Both the position numbers and the translations under genes were made by a program. A stretch of DNA of 64,000 nt from Occallatibacter savannae (GTDB taxonomy: Bacteria > Acidobacteriota > Terriglobia > Terriglobales > Acidobacteriaceae), in assembly GCF_003131205.1 (NCBI RefSeq), contig NZ_QFFY01000002.1, forward strand, positions 643,016 to 707,015, read 5' to 3'. A model generated the notes under the pieces. That model made no database searches. It saw nothing but the letters and a program-made list of their open reading frames with translations, and was not told the origin of the DNA. Shown here piece after piece: positions 36,316 through 45,270 of the stretch. Each line of letters begins with the position of its first letter. Position 1 is the first letter of the stretch.

Positions 36316-38940
36316 CTAGTAGCCAATTAACCCATCCAGATCAGCCGACGGCATTTCACCCATTCCTAACCCTGACAACCCACCACGAAGCTTGATACCT
36401 TCATATGCCATTTTTTTACTGCCGTCACTCTGCCGCTTCTCTTTCGACTTCATACCTTTCTGCTGCATGCCTTCGGCGAACTTGGCTTCCTTCAGCTTGA
36501 ACTCGCCTGTACGGCTGCACCAGTCACCGTACTTCTCATACAACTTGCGAGCCGGAATATTGTCCTCCGAGCTTGGCTCAGTAACTTCCCCCAAGAACCG
36601 TGTCATCCAATCTTGTGAGGCGCGGTAGTCCTCTGTACTTGCCTTCACGATGTCTGGCTCCATCATGCCGTGAAACCTGTACTCTTCCAGTCCCTGCAAT
36701 GCCCAATTCAAAATTCCCGGTGCTTCACTGATGAGTTTCTGTGTCAGCTTTTCATCCTTCTTGCCATCTGGAATGTAAACCTCGAACGGGATCAGTCGAA
36801 TACGACGCCAGATGCCCTCGTCCGTCCCATAGACCGTTGGCTTGTGATTGGTACCCAGCCAGATTTTGAATTGCGGCTGGAATTGAAAGAACTCCTTGTG
36901 CAGAAACCGAGCGGTCACAGTGTCACCGCCCGTGATCTGTTTAATCTTTGCTTCGGCAAGCCGTTTGCCATCGTCGGACTCAGTCGCCGACACGAAACGT
37001 GCTGATGCCAGAGCCGCTAAGTCGTTCGGAATACCCTCATCCTGTTTCTTTTGCATGAACGTATTCATGTGTGCAGCCTTGGAGTACTCTCCCATAAGGT
37101 GCTGGATCACCTCCAAGAACGTGGACTTCCCATTTCTGCCGGTGCCCCACAGAATGAACATGCAGTGCTCCACGGTCAAGCCGGTCAAACTGTAACCGAC
37201 TGCCCGTTGCAAATAGCGGATAAGCTCGTCATTTCCGGCTGTGACATCACTCAAGAACTCCATCCATAGCGGACACTCGGCTGCGGGCTCATACTGAACG
37301 GGAGATATTGTGGTGATGTAGTCCTCGCGACGTGGATGACGTAGCTCACCTGTTTTTAGGTCGATAGTCCCATTAGCGCAGTTGAACAGCATCCGGTCTT
37401 GGTCAAACCTGTCCAGTTCTACAGGCAGGAACTTCTCAGCGATACTCGCCAGAGCTTCCAAACGTGGACGAGCCTCGCTGGTCTTCGCCCAACGGCTGTA
37501 GGATTTTGTAATGTCGTCGATTTGATATTGACCATCCTCGGTCTCGGAGTCGCAATTGGCGAGAGCACGCCTCAACTCATCGCTAATCTTCCGCACAGTC
37601 GCAATGGATGCCAACGTGATAGCTGAGACTCCATCCGGCTTCCAACGCTTGCCATCCCATGCATACCAGTCACGCTGCGGGCAGTACAGGAATTGATTCT
37701 TGTACCTCCATGCAAAACGTTCCGCATTGCCTGTGTCAGTAAGATTATAGAGTGGAATCTCCTCCACGCACGGAGTCTCCTCGATCACATCGGAGAGGAA
37801 CTCAACTGCGAAACCATCCGTCATTCCAGAATGTCGCTTCAACGTGGGGAACGCGTAGTTGCCCTTACGTTCCGACCAGTGCGCTTTGAATTGTTCGTGC
37901 CGGAAGTGGGCACACGATGCGTGGAAGCAGGTATAGCTCCACCAGCCATCCGTGTGAAGGATGATAGCCGCGTCGGTGTGGGTGTTATCTCTGACGCAGC
38001 GTCCAATCCACCTGCAAACCTCGTTGGACTTCTTACCTTCCTCGCGAATGCATTTCCAATCGGTTCCACCGTCAATGTAGGCTTGGGTGTTTTGTTCCGT
38101 CCACGGCCCGTGCGGTTTATCTTCGACCGCACGCTTCGGATTACCACCTTGAGGCGCGAGCGCGGCAAGTTTCTCCAACAATTCGCGCGATGCAACCTCA
38201 ACCCGTTCAGGGATGTGAGTTAGCTTTGACATTCGCCATGGCCGCTTCTCGTCATTGATGCCCTTTCGTGCTATGGTGCCGTACGCCTTAATGATTCGAG
38301 CAGCGTTGAACACCTTCGGGTCAATCTCAGCCTTCGCGGTACCGACGAGCGTGTTCAGACTCTTAAGGCAATCGCGAAGCAGGTCACGGCTGTCATCGTC
38401 ATTGGGCAAGTCAACACGAATCAGGCAGTGAAACCCGTTGCCTGAGGTTCCGCCCACATACATGTTTTCAGTGAATCCGAGTTCTTCCAATTTCCCGGCC
38501 ATCGCACTGATTACATCGACAGCAAGCTTGCGCTCTTCTTTGGTAGCTGACACTCCCGAAGGCCGAATGGGGTCAACATCGATTGGAAACCAGCAACGAC
38601 GAGTGATGTTGTTATCGCTGCTGTTTTCTGACACGAATTCCAGAGTGTTCTTGGTTTGACGAGAGAGGAGGGCATCGTTGACGGGGTTGACTGTCCAGTA
38701 GACGTTGTCCTGAATGAAGCGGTAAGTGCCGGGGCTTCCTACGCCGTCACGAGCAGCACGGGCAACCCGCTTCGCCAACAGGTCAAGGTCATCGAACCAG
38801 CCGCTGACGACCAGCCGCTTCTTCTTGTCGAATGCCCTGATTTCAACACATTCGCCTTCTCCAAACCGAACATCGGAGAACAGTATCTTGATGGCCTTGC
38901 GAATCTCAGTAAGGTCATACAGTTTCAAGTCATCTGGCAT
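36316..38940 (-). CDS. AEP primase/D5-type helicase of a mobile element
   Basis: An 874-residue replication protein. The N-terminal archaeo-eukaryotic-type primase has the DxD motif in IDVDP (120-124) and the sxH-type SGNGFH (166-171). A Cys/His cluster near 309-345 may bind zinc. A D5_N-like region starts near WYAWDGKRW (425), and the superfamily 3 helicase has Walker A GTGRNGKST (599-607), then FVSATESDDGKRL and WLGTNHKP. Such proteins start and drive replication of phages, satellites and plasmids. It shows the element replicates by itself. Confidence 0.9.
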   Translation of the reverse strand: MPDDLKLYDLTEIRKAIKILFSDVRFGEGECVEIRAFDKKKRLVVSGWFDDLDLLAKRVARAARDGVGSPGTYRFIQDNVYWTVNPVNDALLSRQTKNTLEFVSENSSDNNITRRCWFPIDVDPIRPSGVSATKEERKLAVDVISAMAGKLEELGFTENMYVGGTSGNGFHCLIRVDLPNDDDSRDLLRDCLKSLNTLVGTAKAEIDPKVFNAARIIKAYGTIARKGINDEKRPWRMSKLTHIPERVEVASRELLEKLAALAPQGGNPKRAVEDKPHGPWTEQNTQAYIDGGTDWKCIREEGKKSNEVCRWIGRCVRDNTHTDAAIILHTDGWWSYTCFHASCAHFRHEQFKAHWSERKGNYAFPTLKRHSGMTDGFAVEFLSDVIEETPCVEEIPLYNLTDTGNAERFAWRYKNQFLYCPQRDWYAWDGKRWKPDGVSAITLASIATVRKISDELRRALANCDSETEDGQYQIDDITKSYSRWAKTSEARPRLEALASIAEKFLPVELDRFDQDRMLFNCANGTIDLKTGELRHPRREDYITTISPVQYEPAAECPLWMEFLSDVTAGNDELIRYLQRAVGYSLTGLTVEHCMFILWGTGRNGKSTFLEVIQHLMGEYSKAAHMNTFMQKKQDEGIPNDLAALASARFVSATESDDGKRLAEAKIKQITGGDTVTARFLHKEFFQFQPQFKIWLGTNHKPTVYGTDEGIWRRIRLIPFEVYIPDGKKDEKLTQKLISEAPGILNWALQGLEEYRFHGMMEPDIVKASTEDYRASQDWMTRFLGEVTEPSSEDNIPARKLYEKYGDWCSRTGEFKLKEAKFAEGMQQKGMKSKEKRQSDGSKKMAYEGIKLRGGLSGLGMGEMPSADLDGLIGY

Positions 38941-39679
38941 CTAGTGCGCTCCAATCATGAAAATCGGAGCCAGAAACACAGGTCAAAGTCGTTCTGTAAG
39001 TTAGAGTCTTATTGAGAGTGAGTTTCCGGTTCCGTTCCTCGCATAGCCTGAGTTTCGGAACGGGGTCGTCTTTCGACGACCCCTGTGGAAACCCAGCGTG
39101 AAGGCGGGGAATGGCAGGCTGCAACCTCTGCCAAAGGTCCAATACTCGGAAACCACGAACTTCTGAAATCTTTTTTGTAGTGCCTGTTGATTCCGGCGTT
39201 TCATTGATACTGAGCGCACGCCAGTGCTCCGCCGTGCGTCAACAATCGGATACCCACCGCTGGAGTAAGGGGTCGGAGTAGAGTAGGTACCTCAGCTGAC
39301 GGTTGTACCGGGTATGCTTTCAGAGCCTCTTCCCGCATGATTGCGCCAACATCGCCGAAGTCCGCGCTTCGCGGCGATTGCCGCGAAAGAACGGCAGTGG
39401 ATTGGCGGACGAGGAAGACGGTGAAATAATTTTTTGAAAACTATCTGATTTACATACTGGCTCCATACTGCGATACACGGCGGATTGCTCAGGGATATAC
39501 TCGTCGTAACTCAGCCCTCGGCATTCGTGCCGGGGGCTTGGCCGTTTCTGGCATCAAGAGAGCCGTTGCAAATCAATCCACAAACTCTTTGGTAATCATC
39601 CCCAGTGACTGATTTTAACTAGACGTAAGTTAGCCATGTTTTTCGGCGAATTTTTGCGACCGGACTGGCGCAGAGTTCG
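38941..39679. other. Hairpin-rich non-coding region, candidate replication origin
   Basis: No coding frame is convincing. It contains perfect hairpins GGGGTCGTC/GACGACCCC (39062-39083), CGCACG/CGTGCG (39215-39238) and TTCGCGGC/GCCGCGAA (39368-39387), a terminator-like hairpin at 39513-39538, and an AT-rich run at about 39420-39455. Position beside the primase gene and the unusual density of stems suggest an origin, but no iterons were found. Confidence 0.4.
39513..39538 (+). terminator. Terminator-like hairpin
   Basis: AGCCCTCGGCA (39513-39523) pairs with TGCCGGGGGCT (39528-39538), one G-U pair and a TTCG loop. No long T-tract follows. Phage and plasmid terminators often have this shape. Confidence 0.5.
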
Positions 39680-39823
39680 ATGTACTTGGACTTTGAAAAT
39701 GCTTACCAAACTACCGATGGTTACTGGCTATACGCTCTGACGGAGCATGTTGATTTCGAGCCCACTCAGGCAGATTATCGCTTTAGGCGAGTGAGGAGAG
39801 ACGCTCGCACTTTGAGGATATAA
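39680..39823 (+). CDS. Very small protein before the DNA-modification genes
   Basis: A 47-residue frame (MYLDFENAYQTTDGYWLYAL, then EHVDFEPTQADYRF and a basic tail). The composition is natural and it ends three bases before the next ATG, with GAGG for the next gene inside its last codons. It is too short for a family call. It may be an operon leader or a small regulator. Confidence 0.45.
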   Translation: MYLDFENAYQTTDGYWLYALTEHVDFEPTQADYRFRRVRRDARTLRI

Positions 39824-39826
39824 ACA

Positions 39827-40645
39827 ATGGCTACATTGGATCGTTCCCTGTCTCTCACATCGCTCACTAGTGTTGCAGCAACACAGGTCAGCCTCCGTGA
39901 GATACCATCTGCTGAGTTACGGACTTATGTTCAGCATCGTGCCGCCCGTTGTGCTGCGCATGTAGAAGGATTCACCCGGAGACAGGCTGAGTTATATCCG
40001 GCCCTGCTTGAAGTCGAGCGGAGATACACCAAGCAGCAAGGTGCTCGTACCGACTTGCATGACCTCGTGGAACCGACGTTCCATGAGTTTTTGAGGTCTG
40101 TCGGTGTTCCACCCGGTACTTTTAGGTCGTGGAAGTGTCGCACCAACGCGGCCTTAGAATTGTTGGCTACGGTCGTTGACCCTCCCACACTTGAAGGCAC
40201 GGTAGCCGGTGAGCGGAGCAGCGGTTCCGCTGCATCGCGGACCAGGTCCGCAACGGCGCGACGGGTCACAGCCGCTGCAAAGGCTTTGGCCGACGCGAAG
40301 GATAAGTTGGGAGCAGCAGCGGAAGCGGGGAACGATCAAGCCAAGGCCATCATTGCCGGATACGAGAAGGACCATGCTGACGCGGTGACCGCAGCCACCA
40401 CACTGACGGTAAAGACAGCGGAGAAGTCGATGCCAGAGTTGCGAATCAATAGTCGTCTTGCTGCCAGCGTGGAAGCCGCCGAGAGATATATCAGGGTTAT
40501 GGAGCGGGTAGTCTATTCCGATGCCGCTATGCTCACAGACCGCCAAAAAAGTGACCTCCAGAAGGCGTCTGAGGCATGGCGTAAGGTGCTACGCGGTGCG
40601 CGAGAACTGTCTTTTGCCGTCAAGGTCATTGAGGGAAGGGCATGA
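39827..40645 (+). CDS. Orphan partner of the Mom-like protein
   Basis: A 272-residue, Ala-rich protein. The N-terminal half contains AELYPALLEVERRYTKQQGA and a tail-like Ala/Lys coiled coil (AKALADAKDKLGAAAEAGND), and the C-terminal half has RLAASVEAAERYIRVMERVV and a helical end. Its stop overlaps the next ATG by four bases, so it is coupled to the Mom-like gene. It may act on the same DNA or regulate the modification, as Com does for Mom in phage Mu, but it is not similar to Com. Function unknown. Confidence 0.5.
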   Translation: MATLDRSLSLTSLTSVAATQVSLREIPSAELRTYVQHRAARCAAHVEGFTRRQAELYPALLEVERRYTKQQGARTDLHDLVEPTFHEFLRSVGVPPGTFRSWKCRTNAALELLATVVDPPTLEGTVAGERSSGSAASRTRSATARRVTAAAKALADAKDKLGAAAEAGNDQAKAIIAGYEKDHADAVTAATTLTVKTAEKSMPELRINSRLAASVEAAERYIRVMERVVYSDAAMLTDRQKSDLQKASEAWRKVLRGARELSFAVKVIEGRA

Positions 40646-41397
40646 AATGTCATCAGCGAGAGATTCGAGAGTCTGCACCGCCTGAGCCCGACGAAGACAT
40701 CAAACGGGCTCTCGCCCAAGACTTCGCTCATGCTTGTGTTCGTGAGATTACTCATGAACAGGCGAGACCGCTGATCCTGAAATACGAATGGTTGCGCTCC
40801 ATGGGTTCCGGTCGCAAGTGGTTCGGTCTCTTCTTTGGCGAACACTTGGGCGGGTGCGAAGGCTTCGGAGCAACAGGTGGAACGCGAGTGTGGGAGAGCG
40901 TTGCTGGAGTTGAACACGCTGACCGCGTGTGTGAACTCGTTCGCGGCACCTGCCTTCCGTGGACTCCAAAGAATTCTGCGAGTTGGTTAATACGACGCGC
41001 TTGTGAGCAGATGGCCGAACTCTACAACAAAAATCTTTTCATCGCATACGCCACCGAGTCGGCGGGTGAATGTGGAGTCATTTATTCCAGTCTGAATTGG
41101 CAATACGCCGGGTACACCCGCGCAGCACAGGTGTTTGTACTCGACGGCAAGATTCACGACAGCCGACAGATCAGCGGCTTGGCGCGTGACAGGCGGGGCC
41201 ATAAGCAAGGAGAACCGATGCGATATCGAAGAACATGGGCAGAGCAAAAGCAGCTTCTGACCGACCAAGGTGCGGTGTTCTTGCCCGGAGAGCGAAAACA
41301 CAAATTTATTGGACTTTATGGAACACCGGCCATTGTGAAGCAGTATCGCAGAGCACTGAAGTTGCCCTCCTTACCTTATCCGAGGCGAGCAGATTAG
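40642..41397 (+). CDS. Mom-like DNA modification protein (GNAT fold)
   Basis: A 251-residue protein resembling the phage Mu Mom family. Near residue 36, ITHEQARPLILKYEWLRSMG starts the domain, then FGLFFGEHLGGCEGFG, the block PWTPKNSASWLIRRACEQMA, and IAYATESAGECGVIYSSLNW followed by QYAGYT, which matches the conserved Mom pattern. Mom changes adenine to a carbamoylmethyl form and blocks many restriction enzymes. If active it would protect the element's DNA. The ATG is coupled to the previous gene. The family call is fairly firm, the chemistry is inferred. Confidence 0.65.
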   Translation: MKCHQREIRESAPPEPDEDIKRALAQDFAHACVREITHEQARPLILKYEWLRSMGSGRKWFGLFFGEHLGGCEGFGATGGTRVWESVAGVEHADRVCELVRGTCLPWTPKNSASWLIRRACEQMAELYNKNLFIAYATESAGECGVIYSSLNWQYAGYTRAAQVFVLDGKIHDSRQISGLARDRRGHKQGEPMRYRRTWAEQKQLLTDQGAVFLPGERKHKFIGLYGTPAIVKQYRRALKLPSLPYPRRAD

Positions 41398-41558
41398 CAA
41401 TCATTGCGCGTTCAAGCCCTCCTGCAATCACTTTTGGTTCGCCTTCTTTGGCTGACCTGTAATCGAATCGCCAAGGCAGGCACGAGCAAGAGCCTCGTAT
41501 GACTAGAAACCGAGTATTTAGAGAGTACAACCCTAGCTAAGGGTAAGGTGCGGTAGCA

Positions 41559-41780
41559 ATGGATAGAGAAAACATTACAGTAGTCGGAACGCTGAAGTCA
41601 CTTGAACGGCTTCTCACTCTGAAGGAAGCCGGATCATACGCAGGATTCGATGGCGAGACAGTTCGGGCTTGGGTTAAGGCCGGGAAAATCGGTGCATTCA
41701 AGGTCGGGCAGGAATGGCGCATTGAGCCCAAGGAGTTGGCAGACTTCTTGTGGGCACGTCGAGTTACGACGGCAGCATAA
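41559..41780 (+). CDS. Excisionase-like helix-turn-helix protein
   Basis: A 73-residue protein with an excisionase/MerR-type winged helix: LLTLKEAGSYAGFDGETVRA, then WVKAGKIGAFKVGQEWRIEP and KELADFLWARR. Small proteins of this type bind DNA at attachment sites and steer excision or regulate nearby promoters. It is convergent with the integrase gene 36 bases away, the usual neighbour. It is therefore probably the xis of this element. Confidence 0.75.
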   Translation: MDRENITVVGTLKSLERLLTLKEAGSYAGFDGETVRAWVKAGKIGAFKVGQEWRIEPKELADFLWARRVTTAA

Positions 41781-41815
41781 ACCGAAGGGCGGCATGAAGC
41801 CGCCCTTCTTTGCTG

Positions 41816-42988
41816 TCACGCCTTAATGATGTTTGAGAACGTTGTATTCACCTTCGCTCGATACTTCTTGTTCTGCCCGGCCGCAAGGTAGCGAAGTGTA
41901 GTTTCCAGACTAGAGTGACGCAACCAGCGTTGTATGGTACGGACGGGTACTCCGTTGTCATGGTGCAAGCTGGCGAAGGTTTTGCGGAACCGATGCAGCC
42001 CCCAGTTTGAGCACACAGCGTCATCGGTGCAACTCTCTCCCTTGCGATTGACACAGCCGCCACAATTCAACCCAGCCCTCTTGGCCAAGTTCTGAAGCTG
42101 GCGCAGGAAATGCCCTTGCGGCTTCCCAAGCGTATTTGGGAAGATGAGGCGGCTTTTTGGGTAACGCCGATGCCGTTCTTCCATTCGATGGATGAAATCG
42201 TCAGGTACCGGGATATTACCTTCCTCGCGGTCCTTTGAAGTCCAATCGAGGTCACGCTTGTCCTGAATCAGAAACTCATGGCAATCGAAGTCGATGTCAG
42301 CCCAAGTCGCGGTGCTGACCTCCTGCTCCCGCCCACCCGTGACCAAGAAGAATTGGAACAGGTCGGCCTCTTCTTCATCGGTCACTGCAAACAGTCGCTT
42401 GAGGTCGGAATCGGAGTACGCTCGAACGAGCGGCTCGGTGTACTTTACCCTGTCCGTCTTGAGTAACGGCCACGATAAAGAGTATTCGGTGAAAAAAGTT
42501 TTGAGATGGGTGAGCCGGTTGTAGATGGTGCGGTCGTCCGCATCCTTGGTGCGCATCCAATCCATGAACTGAAGGACATCCTTACGGGTCAGGTCAGCAG
42601 TGGATTTGTCGCCGACGACCGTTACAAAATCCGTCACCGCTCGGTTGTAGGCCAAGAAAGTCTTGTGTTTTTTAGATTTCTTGACGCGGGTGACGTACTC
42701 GGTTGCTGCATCTGCGAGTTGAGGGCTTTCAGGCACATCGGACTGTTGTGTGTTCCTTCGGCCTTGCGATTGAAAGTTGATTGCAGCCCTCCGGAGTTCA
42801 GACTCCTTGTTGATGAGGGCAACTTGGGCTTCATCTACGAAACGGCTTACGCTTCGGGCGCGTTTGCGGTTGCCTTCGTACCAGACCAAATAGAATGACT
42901 GGCTGGTTGGAAGGTCTACCAACTTTTTGGGTAGAGTAGAGAACCCAGAACTGCTGCGAATGTATAGTCGGGCGGTAGTGTTCGCCAT
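41816..42988 (-). CDS. int: Tyrosine integrase of the mobile element
   Basis: A 390-residue phage-type integrase. A core-binding SAM-like domain (about 85-180) is followed by the catalytic domain with R220 (TGGREQEV), H332 and R335 (HRFRK), H358 (WLRHSS) and Tyr367 (TLRYLA), the full set. An insertion at 309-326 (CGGCVNRKGESCTDDAVC) carries four Cys that may bind zinc. It recombines the element into the 3' end of the adjacent tRNA-Ser, which it faces. All catalytic residues are present, so activity is likely. Confidence 0.93.
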   Translation of the reverse strand: MANTTARLYIRSSSGFSTLPKKLVDLPTSQSFYLVWYEGNRKRARSVSRFVDEAQVALINKESELRRAAINFQSQGRRNTQQSDVPESPQLADAATEYVTRVKKSKKHKTFLAYNRAVTDFVTVVGDKSTADLTRKDVLQFMDWMRTKDADDRTIYNRLTHLKTFFTEYSLSWPLLKTDRVKYTEPLVRAYSDSDLKRLFAVTDEEEADLFQFFLVTGGREQEVSTATWADIDFDCHEFLIQDKRDLDWTSKDREEGNIPVPDDFIHRMEERHRRYPKSRLIFPNTLGKPQGHFLRQLQNLAKRAGLNCGGCVNRKGESCTDDAVCSNWGLHRFRKTFASLHHDNGVPVRTIQRWLRHSSLETTLRYLAAGQNKKYRAKVNTTFSNIIKA

Positions 42989-43074
42989 GAAATCCTCCGA
43001 GGGTTAATACTCAGAGGTAGGCGATTCTTAACAGACTATCGTAACAGTGGCTGTATGTTGTTGATTCTAGATGC

Positions 43075-43168
43075 TGGCGGAGAGAGGGGGATTCGAACCC
43101 CCGATAGAGGTTTTAGCCCCTATAACGGTTTAGCAAACCGCCGCCTTCAGCCTCTCGGCCATCTCTCC
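43075..43168 (-). tRNA. tRNA-Ser(GCT)
   Basis: A full class II tRNA with 7-bp acceptor stem (GGAGAGA with TCTCTCC), D arm, anticodon loop TTTGCTAAA reading GCT, a long variable arm and the T arm GGGGGTTCGAATCCCCC. The CCA tail is encoded (43075-43077). The integrase gene lies next to its 3' end, as expected for a tRNA used as attachment site. The gene remains intact, so integration restored it. Confidence 0.95.
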
Positions 43169-43193
43169 GGGCTCAGTCTGGATTATACAGGGA

Positions 43194-43221
43194 TCAGAGA
43201 TTAGCGGTCAGAGATCAGCTG
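43194..43221. repeat. Short tandem repeat
   Basis: A 14-base unit (TCAGAGATTAGCGG then TCAGAGATCAGCTG) occurs twice and decays in the following bases. It lies just outside the integrated element on the host side. No function is suggested. Confidence 0.4.
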
Positions 43222-43336
43222 TCAGCGGCGGATCAGCCTAGCCCATAACGGGCTGTAACCACATCTCCCAGACCCCACCCACTTCACGCCGTGCTCGCCT
43301 CGGTCGACTCATTGCCTTGGTCCGAATGCCCGCTGT

Positions 43337-43918
43337 CTATTTGGCGGCGACTTTCTGCTTTAGAGCAACAGGCTTCAGCTTGGCGTCGTCGCCCTTGTGG
43401 GCCTCTTCGAAAAGCTTGGTGGCGCGGACGACCCTATCCCGCGCGTAGGCGGCGTCGTGCCAGCCCTTGATCTCCACCCGCTTGCCCTCGAGGTCCTTGT
43501 ATACGGAGAAGAAGTGCGTGATCTCTTTGAGCATGTGGGGGTAAATGTCGGTGTAGTTCCAGACGTTAGTGTATCGCGGATTGTTCTTGCCCACGGCAAG
43601 TACCTTTTCGTCGAGGGTGCCCTGATCGAGCATTTCGAGTAGCCCAATGGGGCGGACTTCGTGTACGCATCCGGGGAAAGTGGCGTGCGGGACAAGGACA
43701 AGGACATCGAGTGGATCGCCATCGTCGCTCAGCGTGGAAGGAATGAAGCCGTAGTCGCCGGGATAGTGCACGGGTGAATGCAGGTTGCGGTCAAGCTTGA
43801 ACACGTGCAACTGCTTGTCGTACTCGAACTTATTGGTACCGTCTTTAGGTATCTCGATGACTGCCCGAAAAACCTCAGGCGAGCGCTCTCCGATGGGAAG
43901 CTCCAAATAATTGATCAT
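43337..43918 (-). CDS. ppa: Inorganic pyrophosphatase, family I
   Basis: A 193-residue soluble PPase that hydrolyses pyrophosphate to phosphate and so drives biosynthesis. It has the family I pattern: EIPKDGTNKFEYDKQLHVFK, YPGDYGFIPSTLSDDGDPLD with the active-site Asp residues (DGDPLD), and KEITHFFSVYKDLEGKRVEI. Length is typical (about 175-200). It is the first host gene beyond the tRNA. The catalytic Asp residues are present. Confidence 0.95.
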   Translation of the reverse strand: MINYLELPIGERSPEVFRAVIEIPKDGTNKFEYDKQLHVFKLDRNLHSPVHYPGDYGFIPSTLSDDGDPLDVLVLVPHATFPGCVHEVRPIGLLEMLDQGTLDEKVLAVGKNNPRYTNVWNYTDIYPHMLKEITHFFSVYKDLEGKRVEIKGWHDAAYARDRVVRATKLFEEAHKGDDAKLKPVALKQKVAAK

Positions 43919-44085
43919 TCTGTTTCTACATCCTCTCGGGGTTGGGTCCGGCAGGCAGAGGGACCGGAATCTCGTTGGATGCGCACCGCGCCATGCGCTT
44001 TGTCTTCACTTGAGGGGAACCTTGGGTGAAGACGAGTCGGGAGGGCACTTACCGGGCACCACTTGAACTACTATAATCCGGGAAG

Positions 44086-44331
44086 ATGAAGGCGCATGTC
44101 TACGTTACGTTGAAGACTTCGGTCCTGGATCCGCAGGGTCAGACTATTCACAATGCACTGAAGAAGATCGGCTTTTCGGACATTGCAGCGGTGCGCCAGG
44201 GCAAGTACTTTGCACTGTCGCTCTCGGATGGACTTGACCAACAAGCCGCGCGAACCCAAGTGGAGCGGATCGCCCGGGAAGTGCTGACCAACCCAGTGAT
44301 CGAGGAGTTCACGTACAGGCTCGAAGAGTAA
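44086..44331 (+). CDS. purS: Phosphoribosylformylglycinamidine synthase subunit PurS
   Basis: An 81-residue protein with the PurS pattern: KAHVYVTLKTSVLDPQGQTI, then ALKKIGFSDIAAVRQGKYF and NPVIEEFTYRLEE. PurS forms a complex with PurQ and PurL in the fourth step of purine synthesis. In many bacteria it lies just before purQ and purL; here it is followed by a convergent gene, so those genes must lie elsewhere. Confidence 0.9.
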   Translation: MKAHVYVTLKTSVLDPQGQTIHNALKKIGFSDIAAVRQGKYFALSLSDGLDQQAARTQVERIAREVLTNPVIEEFTYRLEE

Positions 44332-44435
44332 AAGCGGTCGGCTGCTCACTTTCACTTTGCTGAAGCATCTCGCCGCTTTTTTAGCCGGCAGCCTAAACCG
44401 CTGGTGGGCAGAAGGTTAGCTGATTATCGCCATAG

Positions 44436-45266
44436 CTATGCTGGACTAGGGATTGATCGTCTTCCGAGGGGGCGAGGTCCTTCCTCCGTCTCAAGGAAAG
44501 CGAGCCATGAGTGATTTCGTTCAAGGATGCCGATCAGTTCAGCCTCGCTGAGAACCATGCAGGCTGTCGAAAGGGCATCTGAATCGGCGGCCGTGTCTGC
44601 CAGAATCCATGCCCGGGATTGTCGGGGTGCTGGCAGGCCGCTTCTCGGATCGAGTATGTGGGCGCCCTTCACTGCGAGCCCAGAGCCACTCAGCGACGCG
44701 TTTGAGAGAAAGATGCGGTGGGGTGAATCGTCTTCTCCGAGGCCGCAGGACCAACCCGCTGCATCGGTGGGCGAATCTCCCGCGAGAATGCTGCTCCCTC
44801 CTGCCACGAGCAGGAATGATGGGCAATCCCACTCGCGAATCAGTTCCGCCATGCGATCCAGCGCGAAGCCTTTGCCGATGGCGCCCAGGTCGAAATCGAG
44901 ACGGCCGCTTACGCACTGGATCGATTGCTCCGCGGCAAGCAGATTCCATTCCGGTAGTGCGGGTTGGGTTTGAAGGGCAGCGGGAGTGGGACAGAAGGCG
45001 CTCTGCGTGATCTGCTCCATCTGTTTCGCAATCTGAAGGCAGGCCAGGGCTGGCTCGCTCACGCGCAGCTTCTCTCCAGGAGCGAGCTGAGCGAGTCGGG
45101 CGATGTCGCTGTTCGGTTTGTAGCGGCTCAGTCGAGCTTCGAGCCGGTCCAGAAGATCGAACGCAGCCTGAGCAGCCTGAGCCGCATAAGTCCTCTCCTC
45201 GGCGGCGACGCGAACTTCATAATGAGTTGCCATTGCGCGATGGTTGAATTGATGGATTTCAGCCAT
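44436..45266 (-). CDS. apbE: FAD:protein FMN transferase (ApbE family)
   Basis: A 276-residue ApbE that attaches FMN to proteins such as Na+-NQR or Rnf subunits. It shows the family motifs: LDRLEARLSRYKPNSDIARL near the start, then RLDFDLGAIGKGFALDRMAE, LLVAGGSSIL, HILDPRSGLP and ADSDALSTACMVL with the flavin/magnesium site. It lacks a clear lipoprotein signal, so it may act in the cytoplasm. It ends the minus-strand group and follows the Agl23-like gene by four bases. Confidence 0.85.
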   Translation of the reverse strand: MAEIHQFNHRAMATHYEVRVAAEERTYAAQAAQAAFDLLDRLEARLSRYKPNSDIARLAQLAPGEKLRVSEPALACLQIAKQMEQITQSAFCPTPAALQTQPALPEWNLLAAEQSIQCVSGRLDFDLGAIGKGFALDRMAELIREWDCPSFLLVAGGSSILAGDSPTDAAGWSCGLGEDDSPHRIFLSNASLSGSGLAVKGAHILDPRSGLPAPRQSRAWILADTAADSDALSTACMVLSEAELIGILERNHSWLAFLETEEGPRPLGRRSIPSPA

Positions 45267-45270
45267 GGAA

